This document shows, piece by piece, positions 16,355 to 25,272 of a stretch of 64,000 nt of DNA. Where the stretch lies: contig NZ_LYOY01000001.1 of the NCBI RefSeq assembly GCF_001653515.1, positions 1,054,001 through 1,118,000 of the forward strand. Direction: 5' to 3'. The notes below the pieces were generated by a model. It saw nothing but the letters and a program-made list of their open reading frames with translations. It had not been told where the DNA came from and ran no database searches. How positions within the stretch are numbered: the stretch's first letter is position 1; the number at the start of each line of letters is the position of its first letter. The position numbers and the translations under genes were made by a program. This DNA comes from Streptomyces sp. ERV7 (lineage in GTDB: Bacteria; Actinomycetota; Actinomycetes; Streptomycetales; Streptomycetaceae).

Positions 16355-17329
16355 ATGACCAACTCCTCGCACATCCGGCGCGGTTCCGAAGGACTCGCCC
16401 TCGCCGCCGCCGCGGTCTCCGTGGTGCTGTGGGCCTCGGCCTTCGTGTCGATCCGCAGCGCCGGAGACGCCTACTCCCCCGGGGCGCTGGCCCTCGGCCG
16501 GCTGCTCGCGGGCACCGCCGTGCTCGGCGTGCTCATGGCCGTCCGGCGCGAAGGGCTGCCGCCGCGCGCGGCCTGGCGGGGCATAGCGCTCTCCGGACTG
16601 CTCTGGTTCGGCCTCTACATGGTGGTGCTCAACTGGGGCGAGCAGCAGGTCGACGCGGGGACGGCCGCGATGGTCGTCAACATCGGGCCGATCCTCATCG
16701 CGCTGCTCGGCGCCCGTTTCCTCGGGGAGCGCCTGCCGCCCCGGCTGGTGGCGGGCATGGGCGTCTCGTTCGCGGGCGCGGTGGCCGTCGGCCTGTCGAT
16801 GTCCGGCGACGGCGGCGCCAATGTCCTCGGGGTGGGGCTGTGCCTGCTCGCGGCGGTGACGTACGCGGCCGGTGTCGTGGCCCAGAAGCCCGCGCTGGCC
16901 CACGGCAGCGCGCTCCAAGTGACCTTCTTCGGCTGCCTGGTGGGTGCGGTGGCCTGTCTCCCGTTCAGCGGGCAGCTGCTCTCGGACGCCGCCGACGCAC
17001 CGGCCCCGGCCACCCTGAACATGGTCTATCTGGGCGTCTTCCCGACCGCGCTGGCCTTCACGACCTGGGCGTACGCCCTGGCCCGTACGACGGCGGGCCG
17101 GATGGGCGCGACCACCTATGTGGTGCCCGCCCTCGTGGTGCTGATGTCCTGGCTGGTCCTGGACGAGGTCCCGGCATGGCTCACCCTGGTCGGCGGCGCC
17201 CTGTGCCTCGCGGGCGTGGGGGTCTCCCGCTCCCGCCCCCGGCGCCGTACGGAACGTACGGAACCGGTGGGCGCGAGCGTCACGGTGGCGGCGGAGCCTG
17301 AGCCGGAGACCGCGGGCGGGAGCCGCTAG
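16355..17329 (+). CDS. EamA-family (DMT) membrane exporter
   Basis: A 324-residue protein with ten predicted transmembrane helices in two EamA repeats. The first repeat begins LALAAAAVSVVLWASAFVSI; the second follows GVGLCLLAAVTYAAGVVAQK. The pattern GQQVDAGTAAMVVNIGPILIALLGARFLGERL (described here by its parts VDAGTAAMVVNIGPI and FLGERL) is typical of drug/metabolite transporters. These export amino acids, purines or drugs; no substrate can be read. ATG 16355 begins just before the first helix. The stop overlaps the stop of the convergent alcohol dehydrogenase by four bases. Confidence 0.85.
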   Translation: MTNSSHIRRGSEGLALAAAAVSVVLWASAFVSIRSAGDAYSPGALALGRLLAGTAVLGVLMAVRREGLPPRAAWRGIALSGLLWFGLYMVVLNWGEQQVDAGTAAMVVNIGPILIALLGARFLGERLPPRLVAGMGVSFAGAVAVGLSMSGDGGANVLGVGLCLLAAVTYAAGVVAQKPALAHGSALQVTFFGCLVGAVACLPFSGQLLSDAADAPAPATLNMVYLGVFPTALAFTTWAYALARTTAGRMGATTYVVPALVVLMSWLVLDEVPAWLTLVGGALCLAGVGVSRSRPRRRTERTEPVGASVTVAAEPEPETAGGSR

Positions 17330-18405
17330 AAGACCACCAGGGCCCGGCCGCCCTTGCCCGCGAGCATGTTGTCGAACGCGGCCGGGATCCCGTCCAGCCC
17401 GATCCGCTCCGACACCAGCGCGCCCAGGTCGAGGCGCCCGGCCCGGACGTGCTCGGCCAGCACCGGCAGGTCGCGCGCCGGGTCGCTGTTGCCGTAGACA
17501 CAGCCGGAGAGCGTACGGCCCCAGTGGAAGATCTCCAGGGCGTTGAAGGAGACCTGCTGGTCCTTGCCGCCGATGCCGACGACCGTGGTGCGGCCGCCGC
17601 GCCGGGTGGACTCCCAGGCGGTACGGATGGTCACCGCGCGGCCGACGCACTCCACGGCCACGTCCACCCCGTTGCCGCCGGTCAGCTTGCGGACGTCCTT
17701 GGCGGTCGTCTCCGAGGCGACGACGAAGTCGGTGGCGCCCGCCCGCCGCGCCAGCTCCTCCTTCGCCGGGGAGGCATCGACCGCGACGATGCGCGAGGCA
17801 CCCGCGATCCGGGCCGACTGGAGCGTGGCCAGGCCCACGCCGCCGACGCCGAACACGGCCACCGTCTCGCCCTCGCGCACCTTGGCCGAGTGGTGGACGG
17901 CGCCGTAGCCGGTGAGGACCGCGCAGCCGAGCAGGGCGGCCTCGGTGAGCGGGATGCCCTCGGGCAGCGGCAGCAGACAGTTCTCGGCGACCACCGTCTC
18001 CTCGGCGAACGCGGCGACGTTGAGTCCGGGGTGGAGTTCGGTTCCGGCGGAGGTGCGCGCGTACACCGCGCCGGCGCCCGTCAGGGCGTTCACGCAGAGC
18101 CAGACCTCGCCCAGTGAGCAGGGGTGGCAACTTCCGCAGGAGGGCGCCCAGTTGAGGACCACACCGTCGCCCGGCGCCACCGAGGTGACCCCCTCGCCGA
18201 CGGAGACGACCGTGCCCGCGCCCTCGTGGCCGAGGACGGCCGGGACCGGCACGCGCATGGTGCCGTTGGAGAGCGACAGGTCGGAGTGGCAGACCCCGGC
18301 GGCGGCGAGGCGGACCCGCACCTGACCGGGGCCGGGCTCGGGGAGTTCTATCTCGGTGACCTCCAGCGGGGAGCCGATGGAGGGAAGGACGGCGGCGCGG
18401 ACCAC
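17326..18405 (-). CDS. zinc-dependent alcohol dehydrogenase (MDR family)
   Basis: A 359-residue medium-chain dehydrogenase. Catalytic zinc ligands are in GVCHSDLSL (Cys about 38) and LGHEGAG (His-Glu about 60); the structural zinc site is C-x2-C-x2-C-x7-C in CGSCHPCSLGEVWLC. The NAD(P) motif is VFGVGGVGLATLQSA. It resembles class III-type enzymes that oxidise alcohols or thiol-aldehyde adducts. It lies 43 bases downstream of the aldehyde dehydrogenase gene on the same strand, so the pair would oxidise an alcohol to an acid in two steps if the aldehyde dehydrogenase were whole. Confidence 0.9.
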   Translation of the reverse strand: MVRAAVLPSIGSPLEVTEIELPEPGPGQVRVRLAAAGVCHSDLSLSNGTMRVPVPAVLGHEGAGTVVSVGEGVTSVAPGDGVVLNWAPSCGSCHPCSLGEVWLCVNALTGAGAVYARTSAGTELHPGLNVAAFAEETVVAENCLLPLPEGIPLTEAALLGCAVLTGYGAVHHSAKVREGETVAVFGVGGVGLATLQSARIAGASRIVAVDASPAKEELARRAGATDFVVASETTAKDVRKLTGGNGVDVAVECVGRAVTIRTAWESTRRGGRTTVVGIGGKDQQVSFNALEIFHWGRTLSGCVYGNSDPARDLPVLAEHVRAGRLDLGALVSERIGLDGIPAAFDNMLAGKGGRALVVF

Positions 18406-18448
18406 GATGCTGCTCCCGGGTTCGATGAGAGGCGAAGAAGGAGGGACG

Positions 18449-19675
18449 TCAGAACTGGAGGGACTTGGTCTGGAGGTACTCGGTCAGACCGTGCGGGCCG
18501 AGCTCGCGGCCGACGCCGGACTGCTTGTAGCCGCCGAACGGGGCCAGCGGGTTGAACCGGCCGCCGTTGATGTCGACCTGCCCGGTGTCCATCCGCCGGG
18601 CGAAGGCGACGGCCTCCGCCTCGTCCCCGGCCCAGACCGCGCCCGCGAGCCCGTACACCGTGCCGTTGGCGATCCGCAGCGCGTCGTCCTCGTCCTCGTA
18701 CCGGATGAGCGAGACGACCGGGCCGAAGATCTCCTCCTGGGCGATGGCCATCTCGTGGGTGACGTCCGCGAAGACGGTCGGCGCCACGTAGTACCCCTGC
18801 TCCAGCGGGGCCTCGGGGCCGCCCGCGACGAGGCGGGCGCCCTCCTCGACGCCCTTCTCGATGTAGCCGCGCACCCGCTCCCGCTGCTTGGCGCTGACCA
18901 GCGGGCCGACGCGGTCGCCCGCCGGGTACTTGGCCACGGCGGCCTTGGCGAGCTCCACGGCCTCCTCGTACCGGTCGGTGTGGACCAGCATCCGGGTCCA
19001 GGCGCTGCACGTCTGGCCCGCGTTGTTCATGACGTTGGCGATGCCGACGGCGACCGCCTTGGCGAGGTCGGCGGAGGGCAGGATGACGTTGGCGGACTTG
19101 CCGCCCAGCTCCAGGGCGACGCGCTTGACGGCCGCGCCCGCCGTGGCGCCGATCTGCCGGCCCACGGCCGTCGAGCCGGTGAAGGAGACGAGGTCGACTC
19201 CCTCGTGCGCGGCGAGCGCCTGGCCGGCGACCGGGCCGAGACCGGTGACCAGGTTGAACACCCCGGCGGGCAGCCCGGCCTCGTGCACCGCCTCGGCGAA
19301 GAGCCGTGCGGTGAGCGGGGTGTCCTCGGCGGGCTTGAGCACGACCGTGCAGCCTGCCGCGAGCGCGGGGGCGACCTTGGCGACGATCTGGTGCAGCGGG
19401 TAGTTCCAGGGCGTGATCGCGCCGACCACGCCGACCGGCTCGTGGAAGACGGTCGAGTTGCCGATCCGCTCCTCGAAGGCGTGGGCGGCGGCGAGTTCGG
19501 CGTACGAACCGGCGACCGCGATCGGCAGGCCGACATGCACCTGCTGGGCGAACTGCTCGGGCGCCCCGAGCTCCGCGGTGACGGTGGCGGCGAGCTCGTC
19601 CTTGCGGGCGGCCAGCCGGTCGCGCAGGGCGGCGATCAGGGCGGCGCGCCCGGCGGGCGGGGTCGCGGCCCAGCC
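18449..19675 (-). pseudogene. aldehyde dehydrogenase lacking its N-terminus
   Basis: The NAD-dependent aldehyde dehydrogenase fold is intact from [10 protein letters not shown] (19675) to YLQTKSLQF at the stop: [32 protein letters not shown], the catalytic Cys in [13 protein letters not shown], and [11 protein letters not shown]. Family members have about 55-60 more residues before GWAATPPA, including the start of the NAD-binding domain. Here no start codon exists in that frame until GTG 19540, which would give a 363-residue protein missing even more. Immediately upstream, in another frame, is the N-terminal piece of a sortase-like gene, so a deletion or misassembly has joined the two. Activity is doubtful. 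Confidence 0.75.
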
Positions 19676-19979
19676 CGCGCCCGCCGGGGGCGGCCCGGCC
19701 CGGCGTGGCGGACGGCTTGACGGGCGGCTTGGCGCCCGGCACGTCCGGGGCCGCGGGCGCCCCCGGGGCCTGCCCGTTCCCCTCGGCCCCCGCGGGGGCC
19801 GAGGGCGTCGCCGCGCCCCCGGCTCCCACGGCGCCCATGGCGACCGGTGCGACCGACCCGTCGTCCTGGGCCCACCAGACGCCGCCGACGACCAGGGTCG
19901 CGGCCAGCGCCGCCGTCCGCGTCAGCCGGTAGGCGCGGGTGCGGTGGAAGGGCCTGGGGGAACCGCTACGCGGCGCCAT
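19676..19979 (-). pseudogene. class F sortase-like N-terminal fragment
   Basis: From ATG 19979 the frame reads [20 protein letters not shown], one membrane helix ([15 protein letters not shown]), then a Gly/Ala/Pro-rich linker ([12 protein letters not shown]). This is the layout of the N-terminus of actinobacterial class F sortases, which normally continue with a catalytic domain with His, Cys (TCGG) and Arg. None of that follows; the sequence passes into the aldehyde dehydrogenase in another frame. The ATG overlaps the end of the upstream surface-protein gene, the usual partner of such a sortase. The identification as sortase rests on layout and neighbour, not on catalytic residues. Confidence 0.55.
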
Positions 19980-20601
19980 GGGGGCGGCGGCGCAGCCGTC
20001 GGACGAAGAGCACCCCGGAGACCCCGACGAGGCCGAGGGCCGCGATGCCCGCCGCCGGCGAGACGCCGTCGGTGAGGCCGTCGGTCCCGGCCAGACCGCC
20101 GCCACCGGCGTTCGGACCGCCGTTGGGGCCGCCGTTGCCGCCGCCGGTCGAGCCGCCCGGCGGGTTGGTGATGGGGAGGCAGTCGACCTTGAAGACCTTG
20201 TGCTTGCCCGCGCCCTTGCCGCCGGTGATGTTCCAGGTGAGCTTGTACTGCCCGTCCGGGAGGGTGAGCGGCAGGGTGTGGCCGGTGCCGGTGGCGAGGG
20301 TGATGGCGCCGCTGAGGGTCGCGCCGCCCGCCCTGAGCGGCTGCGTCTGAATGGACCAGGTGATGCCCTGCGCGACGTCGAAGTTGAAGGCGTCGAGGTA
20401 GAACCCGCAGACCTTCGGCTCGTTGCGCTGGTCGGTGAACGGGGTGCCCAGGTTGTGGATCTTGACGTCGCCGTTGTCGCCGGGGGCGGCGTGTGCGGTG
20501 GGCGCCCCGGCCAGGGCGGCTCCCGCGAGCCCGAGGGCGAGAGCGGCGGCGGTGGCGGCCGGGCGGCGGACGGTGGGGCGCGGGGGTGAGGAGGCAGGCA
20601 T
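19966..20601 (-). CDS. secreted surface protein with C-terminal membrane anchor
   Basis: A 211-residue protein: signal peptide (AAALALGLAGAALAGAPTAHA-APG, residues about 17-41), a beta-rich domain of about 110 residues with VCGFYLDAFNFDV and a second Cys in FKVDCLPI, a Gly/Asn-rich linker, then one helix (AAGIAALGLVGVSGVLFV) and a positive tail RRLRRRPHGAA. The ending resembles sortase-processed proteins, but no perfect LPxTG or LAxTG is present; LAGTD before the helix is the nearest. AAAGGAAA precedes ATG 20601. It probably was processed or organised by the adjoining sortase-like gene, which is broken here. Confidence 0.7.
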   Translation of the reverse strand: MPASSPPRPTVRRPAATAAALALGLAGAALAGAPTAHAAPGDNGDVKIHNLGTPFTDQRNEPKVCGFYLDAFNFDVAQGITWSIQTQPLRAGGATLSGAITLATGTGHTLPLTLPDGQYKLTWNITGGKGAGKHKVFKVDCLPITNPPGGSTGGGNGGPNGGPNAGGGGLAGTDGLTDGVSPAAGIAALGLVGVSGVLFVRRLRRRPHGAA

Positions 20602-20613
20602 GCGCTTTCCTTT

Positions 20614-20652
20614 GAGTCAGATTGTCATATAAATCGACCTTTCGTCTGACTC
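20614..20652 (-). promoter_or_regulatory. inverted repeat in the surface-protein promoter
   Basis: GAGTCAGA (20614-20621) and TCTGACTC (20645-20652) are perfect 8-bp arms around an AT-rich centre that includes TATATG on the minus strand, a -10-like sequence. The repeat lies 13-51 bases before the surface-protein start and may be an operator. Confidence 0.4.
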
Positions 20653-20685
20653 TCTTTCACACCCGCACGGCGAAACGGCGGAGCA

Positions 20686-20722
20686 GCGCCGGACGGGCCG
20701 CTGGATATCGCCCGTCCGGCGC
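20686..20722 (-). terminator. terminator of the CitMHS gene
   Basis: GCGCCGGACGGGC (20686-20698) and GCCCGTCCGGCGC (20710-20722) make a perfect 13-bp stem with an 11-base loop, 27 bases beyond the CitMHS stop. Confidence 0.75.
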
Positions 20723-20748
20723 AAGCGGGCTCCGCGCCCGTCCCCGCC

Positions 20749-22131
20749 TCAGATGATCCCGAAGAGGATCCCCGCGCCGAGGACCACCAGCGAGGTGAGC
20801 GCCGCCCACTTCACCGTGAACCGGGTGTGGTCGCCGAACTCGACCTTGGCCATGCCCACCAGGACGTACACGGCGGGAACCAGCGGGCTCGACATGTGCA
20901 GCGCCTGCCCGACCAGCGAGGCGCGGGCGATCTCCACGGAGGAGACGCCGTGCGCGGCCCCGGCCTCCGCGAGGACCGGCAGGACGCCGAAGTAGAAGCC
21001 GTCGTTGGACATGAAGTACGTGAGCGGCAGGCTCAGGATGCCGGTGACCAGCGCCATGTGCGGGCCCATGCCCTCGGGGACGGCCCCGACCAGCCAGTCC
21101 GCCATGTGCTTGACCATGCCGGTGCCGTTGAGGACGCCGGTGAAGACGGCCGCCGCGAAGACCATGCCGGCCACGTTGACGACATTGTCGGAGTGGGCGG
21201 CGATCCGGGCCTTCTGGTCCGGCATGTGCGGGAAGTTGACGGTGAGCGCGAGCGCCGCGCCCAGCAGGAACAGCACCGGGATCGGCAGCCACTCCATGAT
21301 CATGGCGGTCAGCAGCGCCACGGTGAGGGCCGCGTTGAACCAGTACAGCCTGGGGCGCAGGGTCGCGCGCTTCGGGTCGAGGCCCTGGAAGCCGGGATCC
21401 TGGGCCCCGGGCAGGTCCGCCCCGTCACCGCCCCCGGCCGGGCGGGCCGGCTCGGAGCCGCCCGCCGCCACCAGGGCCGTCTCGCTCTCCGGCTCCAGGA
21501 CCTCGTCCAGCGTGAGGTAGCCGAGCCGCTTGCGCTCGCGGCGCCCCAGTGCGTACGCGAGGACGAAGACCGCGACCAGTCCGACCGCGAGGGCCGGGAT
21601 CATCGGGACGAAGATGTCGGTCGCGTCCAGCTTGAGGGCGGTGGCGGCGCGGGCGGTCGGGCCGCCCCAGGGCAGGGTGTTCATCACGCCGTTGGCGGTG
21701 GCGGCGACTCCGGTCATCACCACGAGGCTCATCTTCAGCCGCTTGTAGAGCGGGTACATCGCGGAGACCGTGATCATGAAGGTGGTCGAGCCGTCGCCGT
21801 CGAGGGAGACGATCGCGGCGAGCACCGCCGTACCGACGACCACCCGCACCGGGTCGGCCTTGCAGAACCGCAGGATGCCCCGGACGATCGGGTCGAAGAG
21901 GCCGACGTCGATCATCACCCCGAAGTAGATGATCGCGAACATCAGCATCGCGGCGGTCGGCGCGAGCTTGCCCACGCCGTCGACCACGTAGTCGCCGAGA
22001 TGGGCGCCCTTGCCCACGAAGACGCAGAAGAGGGCGGGGATCAGAACCAGCGCCGCGATGGGCGACAGCTTCTTCAGCATGATCAGCACCAGGAAGGTCG
22101 CGATCATGGTGAAGCCGAGGACGGTCAGCAT
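20749..22131 (-). CDS. CitMHS-family citrate-metal:proton symporter
   Basis: A 460-residue protein with about twelve hydrophobic segments. Family motifs: KLSPIAALVLIPALFCVFVG, FAIIYFGVMIDVGLFDP, VSLDGDGSTTFMIT and NTLPWGGPTARAATAL. CitMHS proteins take up citrate complexed with Mg2+, Ca2+ or Fe3+ with protons. A hydrophilic loop (about 215-265) separates the two halves. ATG 22131 with AGGTG six bases upstream is preferred; GTG 22140 with AAGGGTG upstream is nearly as good and would add MSS. It is monocistronic, with a strong hairpin at its end. No two-component system is adjacent. Confidence 0.9.
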   Translation of the reverse strand: MLTVLGFTMIATFLVLIMLKKLSPIAALVLIPALFCVFVGKGAHLGDYVVDGVGKLAPTAAMLMFAIIYFGVMIDVGLFDPIVRGILRFCKADPVRVVVGTAVLAAIVSLDGDGSTTFMITVSAMYPLYKRLKMSLVVMTGVAATANGVMNTLPWGGPTARAATALKLDATDIFVPMIPALAVGLVAVFVLAYALGRRERKRLGYLTLDEVLEPESETALVAAGGSEPARPAGGGDGADLPGAQDPGFQGLDPKRATLRPRLYWFNAALTVALLTAMIMEWLPIPVLFLLGAALALTVNFPHMPDQKARIAAHSDNVVNVAGMVFAAAVFTGVLNGTGMVKHMADWLVGAVPEGMGPHMALVTGILSLPLTYFMSNDGFYFGVLPVLAEAGAAHGVSSVEIARASLVGQALHMSSPLVPAVYVLVGMAKVEFGDHTRFTVKWAALTSLVVLGAGILFGII

Positions 22132-22254
22132 GGAGGACACCTAACGTTCACCCTTGAACTCCCACCAGGGGGCTGGCGGTGCGGATGACGTTAGGTCGGC
22201 CCTTCCGGCGTTAACAAGACGTTGACGTGTGAGCAATACGAGCAAAACCCCAGG

Positions 22255-24474
22255 TCAACGAAGTGCGATCAGCTCGACGGGGAAACCGTTGAGTACCGCG
22301 GTCCCCGACAGCGGGTCAAGGCGCGAGCCGTCGAGCAGCTGGTTGACGTTGACCCCGGGGCGCCCGGCGGCGACCCCGAGCCGGGTCCCGGGGCGGTCGT
22401 GTCCCCAGCCGTGCGGGAGGCTGACCACGCCCGTACGGACCGAGTCGGTGATCTCGACGGGCGCCGCCACCTCGCCGCCGTCGGCCCTGACGCGTACGGG
22501 GTCGCCGTCGCGCAGACCGAGCCGCGCCGCGTCCTCGGGGTGGACGTGGAGGGTGCAGCGGTTGGAACCGCCGTTCAGGGACGGGATGTTGTGCAGCCAG
22601 CTGTTGTTGGAGCGCAGATGGCGGCGGCCGACCAGGACGAGCCCGTCGGGCCGGGCGCCGAGGGCCGCGCGCAGCCGGGGCAGATCCTCGGCGATCGGCG
22701 CGGGCAGCAGCTCGATCCGCCCGCTGCGGGTCCGCAGCACCTGCGGAAGCCGGGGGCGAAGCGGGCCGAGGTCGATGCCGTGCGGGTGGGCCAGCACCCG
22801 CTCCAGGGTGAGGCCGTCCGGGGTGGCGCCGAAGCCGTCGCCGTAGGGGCCGAGCCGCAGCATCATGTCGAGCCGCCGCTCGGGGCCGCTCTCCCCGGTC
22901 AGCTGTGCGGCGAGCTCCTTCGGATCACGTCCGTGCACGGCCGAGTGCGGGTCGGCCACGGCCTTGCCCAGGGTGCGCTCGACGACCATCGCGTCCACGG
23001 CGCCCGCCGGGGCGCCGTGCGTCCCGGTCGCCGCGAGGACGAGCCGGGCGTGGATCTCGCACTCGTCGAGGCTGCCCTCGGCGAGGGGCACGACGGGGCG
23101 GGTGTAGCGGACCTGGTTGCGGACGGCGAGCGCGTTGAAGGCGAAGTCGAAGTGGGCGCTCTGCGAGGGCGGCGGCGGGGGCAGCACCACATCGGCGTGG
23201 CGCGAGGTCTCGTTGAGGTACGGGTCGACGCTGACCATGAAGTCGAGCCCGCCGAGCGCCCGGTCGAGCCGGTCGCCGTCGGGAGCGGAGAGCACCGGGT
23301 TGGCGGCGCAGACGATCAGCGCCCGGATCTTCCCTTCCCCCGGCGTCTCGATCTCCTCGGCGAGCGCGGCCGCCGGGAGCTCCGACTTGGCCTCCGGGTG
23401 GCCGCCGACCCGGCTGCGCCAGCGGCCTGTCTCGAACCCCTTGCCGGGCCCGGCCGGGCGCGGGGCGCGGTCGGTGGCGGAGAGCGGGAAGAGCGCTCCG
23501 CCGGGCCGGTCCAGATTGCCGGTGAGGATGTTGAGGACGTCGACGAGCCAGCTGGCCAGGGTGCCGTGCTCCACCGTGCAGCTGCCGATGCGGCCGTAGA
23601 CGGCGGCGGTGGGCGCGGCCGCGAGCTCCCGGGCGAGGATGCGGATCTCGTCCGGGTCGAGGTCGCAGGCCGCCCCGACCGCCTCGGGGGTGAACTCCCG
23701 TACCGCCTCGTGCACTTCGGCCAGCCCCTCCACCCGGTCCGCGAGCTCGCCGGGCGAGGTCAGCTTCTCCTCGAAGAGGACGTGGGCGAGCGCGGCGAGC
23801 AGCAGCGCGTCGGTGCCGGGCCGGGGGGCCAGATGCCGGTCGGCCAGCTTGGCGGTACGGGTGCGGCGCGGGTCGACGACGGTGAGGGTGCCGCCGCGCC
23901 CGCGCAGCGCCTTGAGCCTGCCGGGGAAGTCCGGCGCGGTGCACAGGCTCCCGTTGGACTCCAGGGGGTTGGCACCGAGCAGCAGCAGATGGTCGGTGCG
24001 GTCGAGGTCCGGCACCGGGATGGCGAACGGGTCGCCGAAGAGCAGCCCGCTGGAGACGTGCTTGGGCATCTGGTCGAGGGTGCTGGCGGTGAAGAGGCTG
24101 CGGGTGTGCAGGCCGCCGAGCAGGACGGGCGGGTAGAGCGCCCCCGCCATGGTGTGGACGTTGGGGTTGCCGAGCACCACCCCGACGGCGTCCGCGCCGT
24201 ACGTCTCGACCACCGGCCGCAGCCGCGCCGCGACCACGTCGAACGCCTCGTCCCAGGTGGCCGGCTCCAGTCTGCCGTCCCGGCGCACCAGGGGCGTGGT
24301 GAGCCGGTCGGGGTCGCCGTCGACCTCGCCGAAGGAGGCGCCCTTGGGGCAGATGAACCCCTGGCTGAACACATCGTCCCGGTCGCCGCGGGCGCCGGTG
24401 ACCCGGGTCCCCTCGACGGTCAGGGTCAGCCCGCAAGTGGCTTCGCAGAGGGGGCAGATGCGGAGTGCGGACAT
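22255..24474 (-). CDS. molybdopterin-dependent oxidoreductase (DMSO reductase family)
   Basis: A 739-residue cytoplasmic molybdoenzyme of the formate dehydrogenase/nitrate reductase group. The N-terminal [4Fe-4S] site is C7-x2-C10-x3-C14-x27-C42 (ICPLCEATC, FICPKG). The molybdopterin domain has LGANPLESNGSLCTAPDFPG and VVDPRRTRTAKLADRHL; the C-terminal dinucleotide-binding domain has NNSWLHNIPSLNGGSNRCTL and HPEDAARLGLRDGDPVRV. No Tat signal and no Fe-S or membrane partner genes adjoin, so electron partner and substrate are unknown. A TetR gene lies just upstream on the same strand, with an operator-like palindrome between. Confidence 0.88.
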   Translation of the reverse strand: MSALRICPLCEATCGLTLTVEGTRVTGARGDRDDVFSQGFICPKGASFGEVDGDPDRLTTPLVRRDGRLEPATWDEAFDVVAARLRPVVETYGADAVGVVLGNPNVHTMAGALYPPVLLGGLHTRSLFTASTLDQMPKHVSSGLLFGDPFAIPVPDLDRTDHLLLLGANPLESNGSLCTAPDFPGRLKALRGRGGTLTVVDPRRTRTAKLADRHLAPRPGTDALLLAALAHVLFEEKLTSPGELADRVEGLAEVHEAVREFTPEAVGAACDLDPDEIRILARELAAAPTAAVYGRIGSCTVEHGTLASWLVDVLNILTGNLDRPGGALFPLSATDRAPRPAGPGKGFETGRWRSRVGGHPEAKSELPAAALAEEIETPGEGKIRALIVCAANPVLSAPDGDRLDRALGGLDFMVSVDPYLNETSRHADVVLPPPPPSQSAHFDFAFNALAVRNQVRYTRPVVPLAEGSLDECEIHARLVLAATGTHGAPAGAVDAMVVERTLGKAVADPHSAVHGRDPKELAAQLTGESGPERRLDMMLRLGPYGDGFGATPDGLTLERVLAHPHGIDLGPLRPRLPQVLRTRSGRIELLPAPIAEDLPRLRAALGARPDGLVLVGRRHLRSNNSWLHNIPSLNGGSNRCTLHVHPEDAARLGLRDGDPVRVRADGGEVAAPVEITDSVRTGVVSLPHGWGHDRPGTRLGVAAGRPGVNVNQLLDGSRLDPLSGTAVLNGFPVELIALR

Positions 24475-24520
24475 GGGGTCCTCCCCGGGGCGGCGGGTGG
24501 TGACGCGCGGGCGGTCCGAG

Positions 24521-24540
24521 CATACCGACCGGTAGGCATG
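24521..24540 (-). promoter_or_regulatory. quasi-palindromic operator before the molybdoenzyme gene
   Basis: CATACCGACCGGTAGGCATG matches its own reverse complement at 16 of 20 positions and lies 47-66 bases before the molybdoenzyme start. The core CATACCGAC-GGT is shared with 3441-3462. Confidence 0.45.
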
Positions 24541-24589
24541 GTGGCGAGGGCTGAGGAGGACCGTTACTGCCGCCGCCGCGGCCGCCCGC

Positions 24590-25207
24590 TCAGCCCAGCG
24601 TCCTGGCGAGATACGCGTGCAGCAGCTCGCGGGTCTCGGTGACGATGCCCGGGTCCCCGTCCGGGTCGGTGCGGAAGGCGAGCCGCAGCAGGGCGTCCGC
24701 CGCCTCGACCGCGACCAGGATGGTCCGGCGCAGCTCGGCGTCGGGGGCGCGGCCGAACTGGGCCGGGAGCAGCTCGGCGAGCCGGTCGGCCAGCAGGTGG
24801 TTGGCGTCGGCGGCGGGGTCGACGACCGGCTGCGGGCCGCCGAAGTCGACCAGGTTGAAGCCGGGCACGGTCTTCTTCAGGTCCAGGTACTCGTCGAGTA
24901 CCGCGTCGATCGCCCCGCGCCAGTCCTCGGCCTCGATGGTGGCGAGCCGGGCACCGACGATCTCCGCGAACCGGTCCAGGTTGCGGGCGGCGAGCGCCTC
25001 CGCGAGCGCCCGCTTGTTGCTGAAGAAGCGGTACACCGAGCCGATGGGCACCCCGGCCCGCTGGGCGACGGCCCGGGTCGAGAGCTCTTCGTAACCGGTC
25101 TCGTCGAGCAGCTCGGCGCAGGCGTCCAGGATCCGGCTGAGGCGCTCGGCACTGCGCTGCTGCACGGGTGCGCGGCGGAGGTTCGCATGGGGCACGGGCC
25201 CCATCAT
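24590..25207 (-). CDS. TetR-family regulator between molybdoenzyme and hmgA
   Basis: A 205-residue TetR protein. HTH at about residues 22-67: RLSRILDACAELLDETGYEE, then VAQRAGVPIGSVYRFFSNKRALAEALA. The C-terminal domain resembles the TetR group with DLVDFGGPQPVVD-type sequence. The start is one of two adjacent ATGs (25207 or 25204). It is upstream of the molybdoenzyme gene on the same strand and divergent from hmgA; it could control either or both. The operator-like palindromes at 24521 and at the hmgA promoter differ in sequence, so at most one is its direct site. Confidence 0.85.
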   Translation of the reverse strand: MMGPVPHANLRRAPVQQRSAERLSRILDACAELLDETGYEELSTRAVAQRAGVPIGSVYRFFSNKRALAEALAARNLDRFAEIVGARLATIEAEDWRGAIDAVLDEYLDLKKTVPGFNLVDFGGPQPVVDPAADANHLLADRLAELLPAQFGRAPDAELRRTILVAVEAADALLRLAFRTDPDGDPGIVTETRELLHAYLARTLG

Positions 25208-25230
25208 GCCGCGCTCGGCCGGTTTTGCCG

Positions 25231-25272
25231 TTGACGCGGTCGAATCCGAATCCTACGGTGACCCATAGGATT
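25231..25272 (+). promoter_or_regulatory. hmgA promoter with overlapping inverted repeat
   Basis: TTGACG (25231-25236), 17 bases, TACGGT (25254-25259). The inverted repeat AATCCTA (25249-25255) N10 TAGGATT (25266-25272) overlaps the -10 and the start point, an ideal position for a repressor. AGGATT is repeated once more at 25275-25280. Confidence 0.6.

Noticed and set aside
14795..18130. Minus-strand open frame of over 1,100 codons across five genes
   Set aside because: Composition is antisense shadow (Arg, Gly, His, Pro) and it overlaps TetR, ArsR, EamA and alcohol dehydrogenase genes that all have firm family motifs.
18348..20105. Single 585-residue protein joining the sortase-like start to further sequence
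   Set aside because: After about residue 140 the residues are the wrong frame of the aldehyde dehydrogenase; it is a junction artefact, not a fusion protein.
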